Assembly (NCBI GenBank): GCA_023301765.1
Contig: JALZUC010000017.1
Location: 1 to 47,783 of the forward strand
Origin: Akkermansiaceae bacterium
Lineage (GTDB): Bacteria > Verrucomicrobiota > Verrucomicrobiia > Verrucomicrobiales > Akkermansiaceae
Length of the DNA: 47,783 bases
Reading direction: 5' to 3'
In this document: in pieces, positions 1 to 8,525 of the stretch
Numbering within the stretch: position 1 is the stretch's first letter
How the letters are laid out: each line of letters starts with the position of its first letter
Program-made: the position numbers and the translations under genes
Notes under the pieces: model-generated
What the model was told of the DNA's origin: nothing
Seen by the model: the letters and a program-made list of their open reading frames with translations, nothing else
The model's database searches: none

Positions 1-302
1 TTTTCAGACTGAACGTCGTCCGCATTCTCGTCCCCAATCTTCGCGTAAGAGAAGAAGACATCATCCTCCTCGCACAAGCATTTCTTAAAGAGTTCTCCCA
101 CCAGCGTCTTACCTCCTACAGTCAGCCCTTTTTCCACTACAACGGCAGTTTCTTGGCGAGTAAGTGTGTTCCCCTCTAACGCATTACTCGTATAGGTCAG
201 CTCAATTTTAAACCACTGCTCTAGATTAGAGACTAAATCGGAGGGGAGAGGACGGTAGCTATCTAGGTTCTTTTTGAGCTCGGTAAGGGGAAGCCAATTC
301 AT
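1..302 (-). CDS. Fic/DOC-like protein, N-terminal part, cut by window edge
   Basis: The reading frame opens with ATG at 302 and stays open to the left edge (about 100 codons). Residues 1-70 match the conserved N-terminal block of Fic (filamentation induced by cAMP) proteins: an LKKNLDSYRPLP stretch, then ELTYTSNALEGNTLT, then RQETAVVVEKGLTVGGKTL. In that family this block includes the (S/T)NxIEGN-type inhibitory helix that obstructs the AMP-transfer site. After GGKTL the usual HLEAINH segment is not seen. An acidic stretch (CEEDDVFFSYAKIGDEN) follows, so this copy may be divergent, chimeric or frameshifted. The catalytic HPFxxGNGR motif would lie outside the window, so activity cannot be judged. 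The start codon lies 4 bp from a 29-bp palindrome that may control it. Confidence 0.6.
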   Translation of the reverse strand, partial: MNWLPLTELKKNLDSYRPLPSDLVSNLEQWFKIELTYTSNALEGNTLTRQETAVVVEKGLTVGGKTLVGELFKKCLCEEDDVFFSYAKIGDENADDVQSE

Positions 303-305
303 AAT

Positions 306-334
306 TAAACCATAAGGTGTTACCTTATGGTTTA
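306..334. promoter_or_regulatory. 29-bp perfect palindrome over the Fic-like gene start
   Basis: Two 13-bp arms (TAAACCATAAGGT and its exact complement) flank a 3-nt spacer GTT. The element lies 4 bp upstream of the Fic-like start codon, where a repressor would block transcription or translation. The shape fits an autoregulatory operator. The bound protein is unknown. Confidence 0.5.
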
Positions 335-456
335 CAAGTGAATATCATGAGGCTTCCTGTGTGTGAATGCTGTTGTATGGAGTGCTGTGAATGTATATTT
401 CACCATACTACGCTGTGTTAGCGTTAGTTTGCATGGCTCGTTTCTACTCTACTCGA

Positions 457-1257
457 CTACTGAGGGGCGAATATCCGCCTTGCGTACTCTGGGTGATCGA
501 TAAATGGGTTTCTATTTCCCTGATAATTACGATCAATTTTATCATTTCTATTTCGCTCCGTGTCACTCACTGGGTCTTGTGTATGCCATTTAAGTAGGGT
601 GCTTATTTTACCTAGCTGACGGTTCCGGGTATTTGCTATTTCTGAGAGTTCTAAGTCTGAAGAGCTCGCCTCTCCGCCCTCATAGCGCACGGCCATGTAA
701 AATAGTGCGCGGGCGATATCTCCTTTCACCTCGTTTGGCGGCTCCCAGGAGTCATGGTCTAAGGAATACCTTTGCCCGTCAAAATCTTCACCCTGTGTTT
801 CATCAAAGTAGAGGTGTCCACGTTTGGCATTAGTGGCAACATCAGATGAGCGGATGTGGTGAAGGTCTGTATTTGCTATACTGGATCTACTGATGCCGTA
901 TGCGCGTGGCCAGAGGTGCTCTCTATTCCACTCCCCTTGCTTTCCTCCATGTTTATCCGCTCCACGCTGCGTTCTTGTATAAATCAATGTAACTCCCCCA
1001 CTTTTCCCCGCATCTAGATCACGTAAGGCAGCCCAGAGTTCTGAGTATGTTAGAACGCGGTGGTCATTGATCCGCTGATGCAGCGCAGCCTTCAGATCAG
1101 CTCCGCGTAGATCACCCATGGTCTCATAGTAGACCTCGGTATCTACCTCTTCTCTAACTTCTGGATCGCTATTTTTTTCAAAACATTGACTCAGATAAAT
1201 ACAACCCAGATATAAAAGAGCTCCTACAATAGGGATGATGTAGTAACGCGATTTCAT
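457..1257 (-). CDS. Secreted endonuclease I family nuclease
   Basis: Predicted non-specific DNA/RNA endonuclease of the endonuclease I / EndA-NucM family (PF04231), a beta-beta-alpha metal nuclease. An N-terminal hydrophobic segment (residues 5-24) should export or anchor it. Catalytic-domain motifs are present: WNREHLWPRAYG (H114 the likely general base), DLHHIRSSD at 131-139, and NAKRGHLYF at 143-151 with the metal-binding Asn. At 266 residues the length suits the family plus a leader. Its ATG overlaps the stop of the upstream M41-like gene as ATGA, so it is probably translationally coupled and is the last gene of the helicase-peptidase-nuclease unit. Known homologues serve in nutrient DNA breakdown; that role here is inference. 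Confidence 0.85.
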   Translation of the reverse strand: MKSRYYIIPIVGALLYLGCIYLSQCFEKNSDPEVREEVDTEVYYETMGDLRGADLKAALHQRINDHRVLTYSELWAALRDLDAGKSGGVTLIYTRTQRGADKHGGKQGEWNREHLWPRAYGISRSSIANTDLHHIRSSDVATNAKRGHLYFDETQGEDFDGQRYSLDHDSWEPPNEVKGDIARALFYMAVRYEGGEASSSDLELSEIANTRNRQLGKISTLLKWHTQDPVSDTERNRNDKIDRNYQGNRNPFIDHPEYARRIFAPQ

Positions 1258-1721
1258 GGGGTGTTAGACTGTGCTAGAGTGAGGTGGTGTTTAGCCGATC
1301 TACCGCTAATGGACTCATTCTCCAGTAGCTCTGAGGCAATCACTTTTACTGCCTTCCACGTGGCTTTATCACTGAGTAGGTGCTGGGTTTTATCAAGAGT
1401 TTTGTGAATGAGCTTTTCCGCTTGTTTGACGTTCCCAGCTCTAGACATCGCTAGTTTCTCCACGGCACGAAGATCCTGTGATGCTCCAGCTATATTGTAT
1501 TTCCCTGACTTTCTACCCTCTGCGGCCATTCCTGCTAGGAGGATAAGCATCTCTGCCTCTAGCTTATCTTGCACCTGCTTGGCACGGCCTTTTTCCATGG
1601 TGCAGACACCTAGACGGTTCTGCGAGGGTATGATACTTACTTTCTTCACAGACCTCCCCATCAGCAGCGCCATCACGGCATGGCCAGATTCATGATAGGC
1701 GGTAAGTGTTTTCTGATCCAT
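1254..1721 (-). CDS. Stand-alone M41 (FtsH-type) zinc peptidase domain
   Basis: A 155-residue protein that looks like the protease half of FtsH without the AAA+ ATPase and without membrane segments. From the chosen ATG, HESGH (H10, E11, H14) is the zinc/catalytic motif, and IAGASQDLRAVEKLA matches the FtsH GAxNDL helix that carries the third zinc ligand (Asp). A TTG 21 bases further upstream is possible but would overlap the helicase. ATG at 1721 sits 4 nt after the helicase stop, and the 3' end overlaps endonuclease I by ATGA. Without an ATPase it cannot unfold substrates alone, so it may act on loosely folded proteins or with a partner; that is inference. Confidence 0.8.
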   Translation of the reverse strand: MDQKTLTAYHESGHAVMALLMGRSVKKVSIIPSQNRLGVCTMEKGRAKQVQDKLEAEMLILLAGMAAEGRKSGKYNIAGASQDLRAVEKLAMSRAGNVKQAEKLIHKTLDKTQHLLSDKATWKAVKVIASELLENESISGRSAKHHLTLAQSNTP

Positions 1722-1725
1722 TGTG

Positions 1726-4257
1726 CTAGACGATAGGGCCAAGGTGTTCTAGGCGGATGACGGGTTCCATTTTTTCATCAGACTGCTGAAGGTCTACTAG
1801 GAGTGTTAGTGACCAGTCGTTCTTCTCATCAGGGTCACAGAGAGTCTGGTGCACTCGCCACTGACGTGTGTCTTCTAAAACTTCGGTATGGGTGTGTTTT
1901 TTATTCCGTGCCTCAGGATCAAGGCGGATATACTGGCGGCCATCATAATACATATCTAGCAACTCATCAAAGCGTGCCGCTGTCCACTCATCAGATAGCT
2001 CAAAGACTTCCATAAAACCGGCAACGTTATCAGCGGAGAGGTATTTTACCGCAGTGAATATTTCATGATGCAGCAGGCGTGAAAATTGCTTTTTATCATG
2101 AGTGATAGGGCGCACTCGTTCTGGGGATGGCTCACGGTCTTCTGGGCGCACGTAGTCAGGGTCTCTCATGGTTTCCCATTCATCGATCAAGCTAGAGTCC
2201 ACACTAGTGAGGTGCTCCTTTAGATAACGCTCTGCATCCAGAACTTCTTCTGTTTTCAACGCGGGGGGGACGGTCTGGCTCAGGACCTTATAGACCTCAC
2301 TAAGGTGTCTTAGAAGGGCTGCTTCTGAGCGCTCTAACTTATATTTTCTAATGTAGTCTTCAAATGACATGTAATCGACAAACATCTCACGTGCAATCGA
2401 CTTCGGCTTAATACTCTCTGATTCAATCCACGGGTGCTTTAGGTTAAATTCATTAAATGTATCATAGATAAAATCTTTGCCCGGCATCGGGTGCGTCACT
2501 TGCTCAAGTCTATCCATCCGCTGATCATATTCCATTCCCTCAGCCTTTAGCTCATTAATCAGCTCAGACTTAATTTCATTTACCTGTGCGCGGAGTACCG
2601 CAACTGGACTCTCAAGGATAGCTTCTACGAGTGAAAGTACATTAAGCACATATTCTGGTGCCTCGCTGTCCAATAGGGGGATGGTCTCTATGAGGTAGAG
2701 ACCTAGTGCCTGATTCATGGTAAAGTCATCTTGTAAATCTATATGGAGCTTTACCTTAGGGCTATTACCTCCCTCAGCCCGCTCCGCTGGTGGGATAATA
2801 GTAAGCACCTCACCGCGTACTAGTGACATAAACATGGATCTAGCTTGGCGGCGGATTTTACGCTTTGAGGTATCTGTCTCATGGCTAGCTGTAATCAATC
2901 TTTTAAGCTCTCGGCAGCCATCCTCATTTGGCCGGCTCAGCACATTAAGCATAAAGTTATGACGTAGTTTAAAACTGGAAACTAAAGGCTCCGGTGCAGC
3001 GTTCTGTAGTTTAAGAAATGTTTCCTTAGTCCATGACACAAAGCCATTCTCTGGTGGTTTCTTTTTTACCACCTTCTTCTTTTTGGTAGAGGCCGCGGCC
3101 TTAGCTTCCAAGCGGATATTCTCAATAACATGAGCGGGTGCCTGCGCGACTACGTAGCCCACATCATCATAACCTCGCCGGCCTGCACGACCAGCTATTT
3201 GCTTAAAATCACGGACGGATAGAATCTTCGTCCCTGTGCCATCATATTTACAGAGCTGGGTAAATAACACTGAGCGTATAGGCACATTTACCCCCACCCC
3301 TAGTGTGTCTGTGCCACAGATCACTTTAAGTAATCCTTTCTGAGTCAGCTTTTCTACTATGAGGCGGTACTTCGGTAGTAAGCCTGCGTGGTGAATCCCT
3401 ATACCGTGACGCAATAGCTTACTTACTTCTTTACCGTATGGTGAGCGGAAGTTTGCCTCTTGTAGTGCCTCAGATATCTCACGCTTTTCCTCTTTGCTGG
3501 AAAAATTACTTGAGAGTAACGCCTGGGCAGATTCCGCGCAGGCGCGCTGAGCAAAGTGAACTAGATAGACAGGTGCCTTATTTTTCTCCACCAGCTCAGT
3601 GACCTGCTCTGCCAGTGGTATTTCAGAATAGATGAACTCTAGTGGCACAGGCCGCTGATCAGACTGCACGAGTACTGTTTCATTTCCTGTTAGGTCAGTG
3701 ATTTCTTTCTGAAAAAAGGCTGTATCTCCTATGGTAGCTGACATCAGCAGAAAGCGAGACTGAGGTAGAGTCAGTAGAGGAAGCTGCCATGCTACACCAC
3801 GTTCATGATCTGAGTAATAGTGGAACTCATCCATAATCACGTCATGCACCTCAGCCTCTGCACCTTCACGCAGAGCGAGATTAGAGAGGATCTCCGCCGT
3901 GCAGCAGATAATAGGTGCGTCTGGATTCACCGTGGCATCACCAGTGATCATGCCCACCTTATCTGGACCAAAGGTGCCACAGAGTGAGAGGAACTTCTCA
4001 TTAGCCAGTGCCTTAATGGGCACGGTGTAGTAGGATGTACGCCCAGCACATAGTGACTGGTAGTGAAGGGCTAGGGCTACTAATGATTTCCCCGAGCCTG
4101 TGGGCGTATTTAAAATGACATTATTACCTGCAAAGAGCTCCAGCACAGCTTCCTCCTGATGGTCATACATCTCCAGCCCAGCCTCAATGAGCTGGTCTAA
4201 AAATTGATTAAGCACATCATCAGAACTAAAGGTGCCAGAGGGTGGAGCAAGTTGCAT
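1726..4257 (-). CDS. Ski2/Mtr4-like DExH helicase, DUF3516 family
   Basis: An 843-residue superfamily 2 helicase. From the chosen ATG, motif I is TPTGSGKS, motif II is DEFH, motif III is SATIGD, and the second RecA domain ends with [10 protein letters not shown] (motif VI). A long C-terminal region follows, as in DUF3516 / HelY-type proteins. Family members are ATP-driven RNA or DNA helicases; the substrate of this clade is not established. The frame can extend 12 codons upstream to a TTG, giving a cysteine-rich leader (CHCPICCC). I prefer the ATG because the downstream residues begin the normal family N-terminus. It is the first gene of a minus-strand unit followed by the M41-like peptidase and the endonuclease. 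Confidence 0.88.
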   Translation of the reverse strand: MQLAPPSGTFSSDDVLNQFLDQLIEAGLEMYDHQEEAVLELFAGNNVILNTPTGSGKSLVALALHYQSLCAGRTSYYTVPIKALANEKFLSLCGTFGPDKVGMITGDATVNPDAPIICCTAEILSNLALREGAEAEVHDVIMDEFHYYSDHERGVAWQLPLLTLPQSRFLLMSATIGDTAFFQKEITDLTGNETVLVQSDQRPVPLEFIYSEIPLAEQVTELVEKNKAPVYLVHFAQRACAESAQALLSSNFSSKEEKREISEALQEANFRSPYGKEVSKLLRHGIGIHHAGLLPKYRLIVEKLTQKGLLKVICGTDTLGVGVNVPIRSVLFTQLCKYDGTGTKILSVRDFKQIAGRAGRRGYDDVGYVVAQAPAHVIENIRLEAKAAASTKKKKVVKKKPPENGFVSWTKETFLKLQNAAPEPLVSSFKLRHNFMLNVLSRPNEDGCRELKRLITASHETDTSKRKIRRQARSMFMSLVRGEVLTIIPPAERAEGGNSPKVKLHIDLQDDFTMNQALGLYLIETIPLLDSEAPEYVLNVLSLVEAILESPVAVLRAQVNEIKSELINELKAEGMEYDQRMDRLEQVTHPMPGKDFIYDTFNEFNLKHPWIESESIKPKSIAREMFVDYMSFEDYIRKYKLERSEAALLRHLSEVYKVLSQTVPPALKTEEVLDAERYLKEHLTSVDSSLIDEWETMRDPDYVRPEDREPSPERVRPITHDKKQFSRLLHHEIFTAVKYLSADNVAGFMEVFELSDEWTAARFDELLDMYYDGRQYIRLDPEARNKKHTHTEVLEDTRQWRVHQTLCDPDEKNDWSLTLLVDLQQSDEKMEPVIRLEHLGPIV

Positions 4258-4580
4258 AAAGCAACAGCATATGGGGCAATGGCAAAAGCTCAAGACCTAG
4301 TCTCTATGAGTTAAATATCTCTTATTAAGACACCACGCTCATATGGGTATGGTCTTAAGTGCTCACTGTAGGGTGGTAAGTAAAGTGATCGTAAAATCTA
4401 CTGGCCCTGCGCTCACTGAATACATTTCACTAGCTGGATCTTAAGTAAACAGATAGATTTCCGATATTTTCAAACGGCTCCTAACAAGATTTTTTCTGCT
4501 GATTGCACGGTCTTGTGAGGGTAATTGATCACTATCTGAGAAGCGACTAGAGTTCTAAATGCGCAGGTTCTGGCAGTGGA
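4258..4580. other. Gene-free spacer between argJ and the helicase
   Basis: About 320 nt with no convincing ORF, RNA gene or hairpin followed by a T-run. It should contain the promoter of the minus-strand helicase unit, but I cannot pick a clear one. Confidence 0.5.
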
Positions 4581-5840
4581 TTATACAAGTCCGTCTTTAC
4601 GAGCTTGTTTCCAGTAGGCGTATTCTGAGCGATTAAAGTCAATATACTCTGGGGAGAGATCACTGGTGTAGACTTCGTACCCCGCCTTACCTTGGTGCAG
4701 ATTTATGGTGATGGTAAAGGTGGGTTTTTGTACTGCTTTACGTAGTGAGTCCATGGAGGTTTTTGCCTGCAGTCCACCTAGGCACGCGGCTTTACCGCTT
4801 ATATGAATATCGATAAGCTCTTCGCGGACCATGGCACGAGAGTACCCTACTGCGTGGATGATACGGCCCCAGTTAGGATCGTTACCATTCCATGAGCTTT
4901 TTACTAAGGCGGAGTTAGCTACTGCTTCGGCTACCTTTTTAGCATCATGGTAAGTTTTTGCTCCTTTAACTTCTACGGTAACAAATTTGGTAACACGTTC
5001 TCCATCTCGCACGAGTGACTTAGCCATTTCTAACATAACGTGGGAGAGTGCTGCACGGAGTTGTTTACATTCTTTGCTGTTACGCTTGATGGTGGGCATA
5101 CCACTCTCGCCATTGGCCATTACTAATACGGTATCATTAGTGCTCATATCACCGTCTATGGTGATTCTATTAAAGGAGGTGTCTACAGCTTCGTGGATGA
5201 TTTTCTGTAAGTTTGACTTACTGATTTTAGCATCTGTGGTGATGAAGCAGAGCATGGTGGCCATACTGGGGCAGATCATACCCGCACCTTTAGCACATGC
5301 TCCTATGCGGACGTTATGGCCCCCGATGTCTAGGGTGACTGCTATTTCCTTTTTACAGGTATCACTAGTCATTATGGCGTGGGCTACATCTTCGCCATTT
5401 TTTTCTCCTAGGTTTTTAGTGAGCTCAGGTAGCTTTGGCTCTATTCTCACCATGGGCATGGGAATGCCGATAACACCGGTAGAGCAGACGGCTACCTGCC
5501 GCTGACGGAGCCCTAACTCTTTTGCTATGATATTTGCAGTTTTACGTGCGTCAGTTAATCCTTCTACTCCTGTGCAGGCATTAGCATTTCCGCTGTTAAT
5601 TATAATCGCTTGTACATTATCAGCTTTTACATAAGCTTGTGAAACTTTTACTGGTGCGGCTTTAACGCGATTAGTTGTGAATGTGCCTACTGTAATACAG
5701 GGGGTAGCTGAGTATATCAGGGCAAGATCTAGACGCGGATCATCTGGGTTTTTAATACCGGCACTAAGAGCTGCGGCTTGAAAGCCCCGTGGCGCACAGA
5801 CGCCTCCTTTTATTTTTTTAAGCGTAGGTTGATCACTCAC
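4581..5840 (-). CDS. argJ: Bifunctional ornithine acetyltransferase / N-acetylglutamate synthase
   Basis: ArgJ moves the acetyl group from N2-acetylornithine to glutamate (cyclic arginine synthesis) and in some bacteria also makes N-acetylglutamate from acetyl-CoA. The 419-residue frame covers the whole family length. The autoprocessing site is visible as PSMATMLCFITTDA: T195 would become the N-terminal nucleophile of the beta chain after self-cleavage between A194 and T195. NSGNANACTG (residues 82-91) and the substrate-loop motif GNDPNWGRI are also present. The start is GTG at 5840; no in-frame ATG lies near. It follows argC by 58 nt on the same strand, so the two form an arginine operon. 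Whether it is mono- or bifunctional cannot be read from the sequence. Confidence 0.95.
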   Translation of the reverse strand: MSDQPTLKKIKGGVCAPRGFQAAALSAGIKNPDDPRLDLALIYSATPCITVGTFTTNRVKAAPVKVSQAYVKADNVQAIIINSGNANACTGVEGLTDARKTANIIAKELGLRQRQVAVCSTGVIGIPMPMVRIEPKLPELTKNLGEKNGEDVAHAIMTSDTCKKEIAVTLDIGGHNVRIGACAKGAGMICPSMATMLCFITTDAKISKSNLQKIIHEAVDTSFNRITIDGDMSTNDTVLVMANGESGMPTIKRNSKECKQLRAALSHVMLEMAKSLVRDGERVTKFVTVEVKGAKTYHDAKKVAEAVANSALVKSSWNGNDPNWGRIIHAVGYSRAMVREELIDIHISGKAACLGGLQAKTSMDSLRKAVQKPTFTITINLHQGKAGYEVYTSDLSPEYIDFNRSEYAYWKQARKDGLV

Positions 5841-5898
5841 TGAGTTAGCGCGTTAAGGGGTAGATGAATTATGATGAAGTTAGGTTATTGCAAATTTT

Positions 5899-6936
5899 CT
5901 AAAAATTTTTCAATCCGGCAGTTTCACAAAACCCACAAATGATGTTTAAATTCTGAATCGCCTGACTGGCGGCACCTTTGCCTAAGTTATCTTCTGCGCT
6001 GAGTAGGAGTATGCGTCCGGTACGCTCATCATAGCTCCACCCGATGTCGATAAAGTTAGTGCCGGTGACGTTTTTGGTATCTGCACAGCCTCCTTTACCA
6101 AGGAGACGGACAAAGTATTCATTGGCGTAGGCTTTTTCCAGGGCGGAATTTACTTGTTCAGGTGAGCCAGTGAGCTTTGCACTTGTGGTGGTGCAAATGC
6201 CATTGTGGACGGGGATAAGGTGTGGAGTGAAAGAGAGTAGAACTTTTTCTCCAGCAGCTTTACTCAGCTCTTGCTCGATCTCGGAGAGGTGGCGGTGCTT
6301 TGGCACTCCATAGGCGCGTGCACTTTCATTAGTTTCACAAAAGATGAGAGATAAGTCCGCTGTTCTACCTGCACCACTAACGCCTGACATGGAGCAGGTA
6401 ACTAGACTATCAGTAGCGATGAGTTTTTCACGTAGTAGTGGTATGAGTGGTAAACTTATACTGGTGGGGTAGCACCCCGGTGCGGCGATTAAGCGGGCAC
6501 CTATTACATCAGCACGGTGTATTTCAGGTAGTCCATAGACGGCTTCTTTTAAGAGCTCTGGAGCAGGGTGCTCACTATCGTAGAATTCTTTATAAACTTC
6601 TGCGTCATCTAGACGGAAGTCTGCGCTTAGGTCGATAACACGCAGCCCTTTAGTTAGTAGGCTGGATGCATAGCCGGCTGCCACACCATGGGGTAGGGCA
6701 AGAAATGCTACTTCTGCTCCCGTGGCTACGATGGCCTCTGGCTCTGGAGCTATAAATTTAAGATCGGCTGCTGGTGCGCCATTAAAACGGGGAAATAGAT
6801 CTCCAATTCTTCGTCCAGCATTTTGACGGGATGTAACACAGCTAAGTTCCGTATGAGGGTGGCTTATTAGTAGGCGCAAGAGTTCCAGCCCTGTGTATCC
6901 ACTTGCTCCGATTACGGCGATCTTAACAGTTTTCAT
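5899..6936 (-). CDS. argC: N-acetyl-gamma-glutamyl-phosphate reductase
   Basis: ArgC reduces N-acetylglutamyl phosphate to the semialdehyde with NADPH, the third step of arginine synthesis. [16 protein letters not shown] is the Rossmann nucleotide-binding start, and APGCYPTS holds the catalytic cysteine (C155). The 345-residue product from ATG 6936 is the usual family length. An ATG 54 nt upstream would add 18 residues with no counterpart in the family, so I reject it. argC is transcribed before argJ. The tRNA-Pro gene lies upstream on the opposite strand, so this stretch holds divergent promoters. Confidence 0.95.
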   Translation of the reverse strand: MKTVKIAVIGASGYTGLELLRLLISHPHTELSCVTSRQNAGRRIGDLFPRFNGAPAADLKFIAPEPEAIVATGAEVAFLALPHGVAAGYASSLLTKGLRVIDLSADFRLDDAEVYKEFYDSEHPAPELLKEAVYGLPEIHRADVIGARLIAAPGCYPTSISLPLIPLLREKLIATDSLVTCSMSGVSGAGRTADLSLIFCETNESARAYGVPKHRHLSEIEQELSKAAGEKVLLSFTPHLIPVHNGICTTTSAKLTGSPEQVNSALEKAYANEYFVRLLGKGGCADTKNVTGTNFIDIGWSYDERTGRILLLSAEDNLGKGAASQAIQNLNIICGFCETAGLKNF

Positions 6937-7007
6937 AATAAACGTAGGTGAGATGCCATGAAATTCTGTGCTTGCCAACACTGAAGTCATCAGCTTTATT
7001 GCGCGCC

Positions 7008-7035
7008 TTGTCTAGTGCGTTTATTTCACTAGGTA
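7008..7035 (+). promoter_or_regulatory. Candidate promoter of tRNA-Pro
   Basis: TTGTCT (7008-7013) and TAGGTA (7030-7035), 16 nt apart, end 8 nt before the first base of the mature tRNA. The -10 has the same TAGG form as the candidate before rpmH. Confidence 0.4.
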
Positions 7036-7043
7036 TCAATGAA

Positions 7044-7120
7044 CGGGACTTGGCGCAGTTTGGTAGCGCGCTTCGCTGGGGGTGAAGAGGTCGCAGGTTC
7101 GAATCCTGTAGTCCCGACCA
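7044..7120 (+). tRNA. tRNA-Pro (anticodon GGG)
   Basis: The 77-nt cloverleaf folds well. The acceptor stem is CGGGACT with AGTCCCG; the D arm is GCGC/GCGC; the anticodon stem CTTCG/TGAAG closes loop CTGGGGG, with anticodon GGG at 7078-7080; the T arm is GCAGG-TTCGAAT-CCTGT. ACCA is encoded at the 3' end. The C at the first acceptor position is typical of bacterial tRNA-Pro. Confidence 0.97.
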
Positions 7121-7129
7121 TTTACTAAA

Positions 7130-7164
7130 ACGGAATCACCTATGCGGTGGTTCCGTATTTGTTT
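7130..7164 (+). terminator. Intrinsic terminator after tRNA-Pro
   Basis: An 11-bp stem (ACGGAATCACC with GGTGGTTCCGT, one G-U pair) and loop TATGC are followed by a T-rich ATTTGTTT tract, starting 10 nt after the tRNA. Confidence 0.8.
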
Positions 7165-7264
7165 GCCTGTGAGCTATGTGGATTAGGTATAATTAAACTC
7201 TAAAATAAGTATTGGGGTATTTAAATTTTTCCTAGGCAATGAGGGTGTTTCTCATGTGGCCGAT

Positions 7265-8500
7265 CTAGAGTTCACGGTCTAGTTGCTCCGCTGTGTGCCC
7301 TAGCTCTAGGAGAGATTTTCGTAACTCTTTTTGTAACCTAGGAGATTTGACGTAGTATTTCAGCCTGGGGTTTTTCAAGATTTCTAACCGCTGAGTGGCC
7401 GGTATTGATTTTAATAAATTATATCGTGCAGTGGCACGATAGCTACCTGATTTCGCTAAGTTTTTAAATAACCCTATATGGTGCTCTTCTCTGCTGATTG
7501 CAGGGTCTGCATTACTAAGAAATTTTTCGTAAACGTCACTGCTATTAGTATTCGTTAATACTTGGCTAATCGCACTGTAATTCGGTTTTTCAGCATCTAG
7601 CACATTACCTAGAAAAGAGCCAATTTCTGCAGGATTCGTACGCTCAGCGTAGCCGGCTATAAATTGGCTAATACGATCATTACCTATTACTTTTTTACCT
7701 AACATAAGCCAATCATAAGCTTCTTGCGGATTTATGGCTGCCCATGTTTGTAAGAGATCCGTGGGGAATGATGATAATCGTTCGCCCTCTTTTAAGGAAT
7801 TTGACAGATCATGCAGGAGATTAAGTGTTGTTTTAAAATCAAAACCCTCTGGATAACTTAACCCATAGCCGTATGAGCTATTCCCATTATACTTGGATAA
7901 TTTATAGAGGTCTACAAATTGATCTGGTGATTTCTCTGTAGCGGCTAAGTAAAAGGTCATAGGGAGATTTAATGCTCCATTCTCTTTACGTAGGTATTGC
8001 TTCGCAAGCTCAAGCGCGCCATCGAAGTCCTCACCTACTGTGCTCGATACAAGATCTGACATAAATCTGATACGCTCATTTTCAATAGGCAGCTCAGAAA
8101 GCCATGATAATGCGTTTGTTTTTGATAAAGAATACCAATGTTTTAATAGCTGCTGAAATATTTTTTCATCAGAATCAGATAGCCCTTGTAGGCTTGCGCG
8201 GTCTTGAAACTGACTGAGGAGACCTGAGATTTCGTGTTCATTAATGTCAGCTATTAAAAGCCCCAATGACTCTGGATTATCCGCTTCATTGACTAGACTC
8301 TCGATTAAGTCATGCCGTTTTTGCCTGATTTTCTGGGCAGCTTTTTTTGACATTCTCTCACCTAAGTTGAGGCTTCGACTACTTGATCGGTATGACTCGT
8401 CCTCTGAATTATCAGGGTTTTGACTAGGTTTCATGACCCAGCCCATGGAGACTCCTACCGTGTAGGTGATGGCTAAAGCAAAAATCTTTGGTTTATTCAT
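7265..8500 (-). CDS. Membrane-anchored helical-repeat protein, paralogue A
   Basis: I do not recognise a named family. The 411-residue product has one N-terminal hydrophobic segment (about 5-23) ending in GWVMKPSQ, a basic stretch near 50-65, then a mostly helical body. It is a clear paralogue of the next gene upstream: both start with a short anchor ending in GWV, and share a GLxxxDxKI block, a LPxxxxxxxxxxxLxSxTxxxDFxxAxxxAK block, and WAAxxPxxAYxW with MxGxK. The body resembles alpha-helical solenoid proteins common in Verrucomicrobia, which suggests a periplasmic binding or scaffolding role (inference). It lies 25 nt downstream of paralogue B, so both are probably on one transcript. Confidence 0.7.
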   Translation of the reverse strand: MNKPKIFALAITYTVGVSMGWVMKPSQNPDNSEDESYRSSSRSLNLGERMSKKAAQKIRQKRHDLIESLVNEADNPESLGLLIADINEHEISGLLSQFQDRASLQGLSDSDEKIFQQLLKHWYSLSKTNALSWLSELPIENERIRFMSDLVSSTVGEDFDGALELAKQYLRKENGALNLPMTFYLAATEKSPDQFVDLYKLSKYNGNSSYGYGLSYPEGFDFKTTLNLLHDLSNSLKEGERLSSFPTDLLQTWAAINPQEAYDWLMLGKKVIGNDRISQFIAGYAERTNPAEIGSFLGNVLDAEKPNYSAISQVLTNTNSSDVYEKFLSNADPAISREEHHIGLFKNLAKSGSYRATARYNLLKSIPATQRLEILKNPRLKYYVKSPRLQKELRKSLLELGHTAEQLDREL

Positions 8501-8525
8501 GATGTCCGTATTTAGTGGTAACGTA

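Noticed and set aside
391-833. Plus-strand frames of 66-68 codons opposite endonuclease I
   Set aside because: Antisense to a gene with clear catalytic motifs; no independent support.
4258-4293. Cysteine-rich N-terminal extension of the helicase (CHCPICCC)
   Set aside because: It depends on a TTG start; an ATG 12 codons later gives the normal family N-terminus. A small metal-binding leader cannot be fully excluded.
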